64,000 nt of DNA from Pseudomonadota bacterium (GTDB lineage Bacteria > Pseudomonadota > Gammaproteobacteria > Nitrosococcales > Methylophagaceae). The translations under genes and the position numbers were made by a program. Under the pieces are notes generated by a model. That model was not told the origin of the DNA. It did not search any database and was given only the letters and a program-made list of their open reading frames with translations. Below are positions 60,743-64,000 of the stretch, piece by piece (position 1 is the first letter of the stretch; each line of letters begins with the position of its first letter). The stretch is from contig JALIBN010000003.1 of NCBI GenBank assembly GCA_030576275.1, forward strand, positions 1-64,000, read 5' to 3'.

Positions 60743-61233
60743 TTTTTTTGTTCACCATTATGCCATTGTTTACGACGACGTTTTTTAGGCTCTTCTGGTT
60801 GATAATGCGTTAACACAAATCGTTCTAACCACTGACATAACTCGACTGATAAATTAGCACTTAATACCTGCTCATCGGTTTCCATATATGAGGCTGCTTC
60901 ATCAGAATCTACCGTTGTCAATAAAGGTTTAAAGGGTATGTTTTCCTCGTCACTTTGATTGCACACTATATAGATCTTAGGTTGTTCTGACATTAAATTG
61001 TGGTAATACGAATCACCGTGTAATGGAAATAGCTTTAAGCTTAGATCAGGCCAGATATAGACCTCACCTTGTACTTCAAGTTGTGACAGTTCAGTGGGAG
61101 ATAAACCGGGTATCACACCTGCTAACGACCAAATATCTTCACCCCAAGGATGTTTACTTATTTGTTTCAACATTACGGCAGCAACTGAGCAATGATCTGA
61201 CACTTTTTCCTGCATAACAGTTTCCATACCCAT
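60739..61233 (-). CDS. DUF3305 family protein
   Basis: The 164-residue protein has VSDHCSVAAVMLKQISKHPW near the start, LFPLHGDSYYHNLMSEQP in the middle and a basic tail EPKKRRRKQWHNGEQKK, matching DUF3305. It is the first gene of the formate dehydrogenase accessory group, and its ATG at 61233 directly abuts the parC stop (no spacer). An AAAGG-type ribosome site would lie inside the parC end. Function unknown. Confidence 0.83.
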   Translation of the reverse strand: MGMETVMQEKVSDHCSVAAVMLKQISKHPWGEDIWSLAGVIPGLSPTELSQLEVQGEVYIWPDLSLKLFPLHGDSYYHNLMSEQPKIYIVCNQSDEENIPFKPLLTTVDSDEAASYMETDEQVLSANLSVELCQWLERFVLTHYQPEEPKKRRRKQWHNGEQKK

Positions 61234-63474
61234 TTATTCTGATAATTCGACGTCAGTCACTTTTTGCAAGCCACGAGGTAATTTACTACCACGCTTGCCT
61301 CTTTCGCCGTTGTAATGAGCTAAATCTGCTGGTTTTAGTGTTAGATGTCGTTTGCCTGCATGTATGGTTAGGCTCCGACCATCAGGTATTAAGGTTACAG
61401 AATATAGTGATTCTTGTTGTGCAACGAATCGAGCTTGCGGGATGTTAATTAAACGCACGCCTTTACCTTTATTCATTGTCGGCATTTCGCTGGCTGAAAA
61501 AACTAATAAACGACCATCGCTAGTCGTAACAGCAAGGCGATCAGTTTCGACATTATTCATCCACAATACGGGCAAAACCTCTGCACCGTTGGGCAAATTA
61601 AATAAGGTTTTACCGGCTTTATTTTTAGCTAATAGATTATCCAGGGTTGTGACAAAGCCATAACCTGCAGTATTTGATAACAATATTATGGCATCTAAGT
61701 CGCCCGCTATTACCGCTACAAATCGCGCTTCAGATGGCGTTTGGAATCGTCCACTTAACGGCTCACCTTGGCCTCGTGCTGAAGGTAAGGTATGAGCAAG
61801 TACTGAGTAACTTCGCCCCGTTGAATCTAAAAAGATGATTTGTTGATTACTGCGCGCTTTGACCGAAGACATATAACGATCACCAGTACGAAAATTTAAT
61901 GATGCCGGATCAACATCGTGACCTTTTGCCGCCCGTACCCAACCACTTTCTGATAACACAATAGTTAATGGTTCAGTTGGCATCAATTCACTTTCGCTCA
62001 AAGCTTTTGCCAGCGTCCGTTCTACAATGATAGAGCGACGGTCATCGCCAAACTTCTCCGCATCGGCAGTGAGTTCTTTACGAATTAAGTTTTTCAATTT
62101 GGTCTCTGAACCTAACAATAATTCTAATGCTTTTTGCTCTTTGGTGAGCTCATCGATCTCACCACGGATCTTCATTTCTTCCAGCTTAGCTAAATTGCGT
62201 AATTTCAACTCCAAAATAGCTTCTGCTTGGCGGTCACTAATGCCAAACCGCTCCATCAATACCGGCTTAGGTTCATCTTCGCTTCGAATAATGGCAATCA
62301 CTTCATCAATATTCAGATAGGCAGTGAGTAAACCTTCTAACACGTGCAATCGGGCAATGATTTTATCTAAACGATATTGCAGGCGACGACGTACTGTTTC
62401 GGTACGATAAGTGAGCCATTCCACCAGCAAATCTCGGAGGTTTTTAACTTGTGGTCGGCCATCTAAACCAATCATATTCATATTAACGCGATGGCTACGT
62501 TCAAGATCGGTAGTGGCAAATAAATGTAACATCAGGTCTTCAACATCAACCCGATTCGAGCGAGGCACTATCATTAATCTGACCGGATTTTCATGATCAG
62601 ACTCATCACGTAAATCAGCCACCATCGGTAATTTTTTATTATTCATTTGAGCGGCGATTTGCTCAATGACTTTGGCGCCCGATACCTGATAAGGCAAAGC
62701 ATTAATAATAATATTGCCGTCTTCTTTTACATAACAACCACGTTGTCGAACACTACCACGGCCAGTGATATATATTTTTGATAAGTCTTCGCGGGAAGTA
62801 ATAATCTCGCCACCAGTCGGGTAATCAGGGCCCTGAATGTTTTCCAATAAGTCGTCGAGAGTCGCATTAGGCTTTTTCAATAAGGTCAAACAGGCATTGA
62901 CCACTTCTCGTAGATTATGCGGTGGAATATCCGTCGCCATACCCACGGCGATACCACTGCCACCATTCATCAAAATATTAGGTAAACGTGCTGGCAGTAA
63001 TGTCGGTTCATTCATCGTGCCATCAAAATTAGGTTGCCATTCGACGGTACCTTGACCTAATTCACTTAATAAAGTCTGGGCATATGCAGTTAGTTTTGAT
63101 TCGGTATAACGCATGGCAGCAAACGATTTAGGATCATCCATCGACCCCCAGTTACCCTGTCCATCTACTAATGGATGGCGATAGGAGAATGGCTGAGCCA
63201 TCAATACCATTGCTTCATAACAAGCCGAGTCACCATGCGGATGATATTTACCTAATACATCACCCACGGTACGGGCTGATTTTTTATGCTTTGATGTCGA
63301 ACTTAAACCCAATTCTGACATGGCATAAATAATACGCCGTTGAACAGGTTTCAAGCCATCTCCGACATGCGGCAACGCGCGATCCAAAATGACGTACATG
63401 GAATAATCTAGGTAAGCCTTTTCGGTGAAGTCGCGTACCGGAAGTTGTTCTAAATCATCGATTAATGAAGTCAT
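61234..63474 (-). CDS. parC: DNA topoisomerase IV subunit A
   Basis: The 746-residue protein has the GyrA/ParC layout: [20 protein letters not shown] and [15 protein letters not shown] near the start, active-site Tyr in [14 protein letters not shown], and a C-terminal beta-pinwheel without the GyrA box. Length agrees with ParC (about 750) rather than GyrA (about 870). With ParE it decatenates daughter chromosomes. It starts 22 bases after parE on the same strand, and the DUF3305 gene follows with no gap. Confidence 0.95.
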   Translation of the reverse strand: MTSLIDDLEQLPVRDFTEKAYLDYSMYVILDRALPHVGDGLKPVQRRIIYAMSELGLSSTSKHKKSARTVGDVLGKYHPHGDSACYEAMVLMAQPFSYRHPLVDGQGNWGSMDDPKSFAAMRYTESKLTAYAQTLLSELGQGTVEWQPNFDGTMNEPTLLPARLPNILMNGGSGIAVGMATDIPPHNLREVVNACLTLLKKPNATLDDLLENIQGPDYPTGGEIITSREDLSKIYITGRGSVRQRGCYVKEDGNIIINALPYQVSGAKVIEQIAAQMNNKKLPMVADLRDESDHENPVRLMIVPRSNRVDVEDLMLHLFATTDLERSHRVNMNMIGLDGRPQVKNLRDLLVEWLTYRTETVRRRLQYRLDKIIARLHVLEGLLTAYLNIDEVIAIIRSEDEPKPVLMERFGISDRQAEAILELKLRNLAKLEEMKIRGEIDELTKEQKALELLLGSETKLKNLIRKELTADAEKFGDDRRSIIVERTLAKALSESELMPTEPLTIVLSESGWVRAAKGHDVDPASLNFRTGDRYMSSVKARSNQQIIFLDSTGRSYSVLAHTLPSARGQGEPLSGRFQTPSEARFVAVIAGDLDAIILLSNTAGYGFVTTLDNLLAKNKAGKTLFNLPNGAEVLPVLWMNNVETDRLAVTTSDGRLLVFSASEMPTMNKGKGVRLINIPQARFVAQQESLYSVTLIPDGRSLTIHAGKRHLTLKPADLAHYNGERGKRGSKLPRGLQKVTDVELSE

Positions 63475-63496
63475 CGTGAGGGTCTCTTTATCATAT

Positions 63497-64000
63497 TCAT
63501 ACGGTCGCCAAATCGCCTTGTTCTTCTAACCAAACTTTTCGATCTGGCGCACGTTTTTTAGCTAATAATTTATCCATCAACTGCATGGTGTCATCACCGT
63601 CTTCAATGGTGAGTCTAATTAATCTTCTAGTATCTGGAGCCATTGTTGTTTCGCGTAGTTGCAAAGGATTCATCTCGCCCAAGCCTTTAAAACGCTGAAT
63701 GCTAACTTTACCTTTGAGTTTTTCTTTTTCGATTTTGTTAAGAATAATTTGCTGTTCTTCATTATCCAAGGCATAAAACACCTGTTTACCAACATCTATT
63801 CGATACAAGGGCGGCATAGCAACACAGATGTGGCCGGCCTCAACTAAAGGTCGGAAATGTTGTACAAATAAGGCACACAAAAGGGTCGCAATATGCGCGC
63901 CATCAGAATCAGCATCCGCTAAGATACACACTTTGCCATAACGTAATCCTGAAAGATCATCAGAACCGGGATCAACACCAATCGCAACAGCAATATCATG
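63497..64000 (-). CDS. parE: DNA topoisomerase IV subunit B, 5' truncated by window edge
   Basis: The frame continues to the window end (upstream codons read [20 protein letters not shown]), so the GTG marked by the ORF track is internal. The Toprim metal motif [18 protein letters not shown] and the C-terminal [20 protein letters not shown] and [11 protein letters not shown] identify ParE. It carries the ATPase and the Toprim domains of topoisomerase IV. Only about 167 C-terminal codons lie here. Confidence 0.95.
   Translation of the reverse strand, partial: HDIAVAIGVDPGSDDLSGLRYGKVCILADADSDGAHIATLLCALFVQHFRPLVEAGHICVAMPPLYRIDVGKQVFYALDNEEQQIILNKIEKEKLKGKVSIQRFKGLGEMNPLQLRETTMAPDTRRLIRLTIEDGDDTMQLMDKLLAKKRAPDRKVWLEEQGDLATV

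Overview
The window is a continuous chromosomal segment of a motile gammaproteobacterium. Three things point there: the order fliA-cheYZAB-motCD-ParA-like-CheW-like-cheW, which matches polar-flagellated Pseudomonas/Shewanella/Vibrio-type genomes; protein resemblances throughout; and core genes such as ppsA/ppsR, parC/parE, tcdA and apaG. Base composition is moderately AT-rich. I see no insertion sequence, prophage or CRISPR array. The genus cannot be fixed from the sequence alone.

Layout. 1-11 kb: the end of a flagellar sigma factor gene, then a chemotaxis and motor operon on the plus strand, ending in a CheW gene and two small genes. It faces a stand-alone FlhB-like gene and a FliK-like gene on the minus strand. 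11-19 kb: a pentapeptide-repeat membrane protein, a DUF2238 protein, apaG, glk, pgl, a broken glutamate-synthase-like gene, tRNA-Ser(GGA), coaX with a strange repetitive tail, and birA. 19-29 kb: a decayed membrane-protein relic, tatD, a YgjP-type zinc protein, an RNA methyltransferase, a MoxR/DUF58/TgpA operon with a DksA-like gene, tcdA, an HExxH protein, mscL and a decayed DUF4332 gene. 29-37 kb: an MCE/Mla-type lipid ABC transporter and an NAD-linked formate dehydrogenase (two genes). 37-41 kb: a DUF465 protein, PEP synthase and its regulatory kinase. 41-53 kb: a divergent catabolic cluster around a GntR/HutC regulator. 53-61 kb: a Tat-exported membrane-bound formate dehydrogenase with its maturation genes. 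61-64 kb: parC and the end of parE.

The most interesting region is 41.4-53.1 kb. A GntR regulator, malic enzyme, an HpcH/HpaI-family lyase and an acyl-CoA ligase run leftwards. Two more HpcH/HpaI-family proteins, a double hot-dog MaoC-type hydratase resembling mesaconyl-CoA hydratase, and complete prpB-prpC-prpD run rightwards. Near-identical 14-bp palindromes lie upstream of both arms. Together the genes could activate a branched C5 dicarboxylate such as mesaconate or methylmalate, hydrate it, cleave it to propionyl-CoA and glyoxylate, burn propionyl-CoA through the methylcitrate cycle, and return C4 acids to pyruvate by malic enzyme. The pathway is inference; the methylcitrate genes are secure. 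PEP synthase next door and two formate dehydrogenases fit an organism living on small acids or C1 compounds.

Gene decay is visible: a glutamate-synthase-like gene with one frameshift and one nonsense codon, a DUF4332 gene with several frameshifts, and a probable membrane-protein relic. Several small genes missed by the ORF track were recovered, notably a 59-residue lipoprotein inside the formate dehydrogenase operon.
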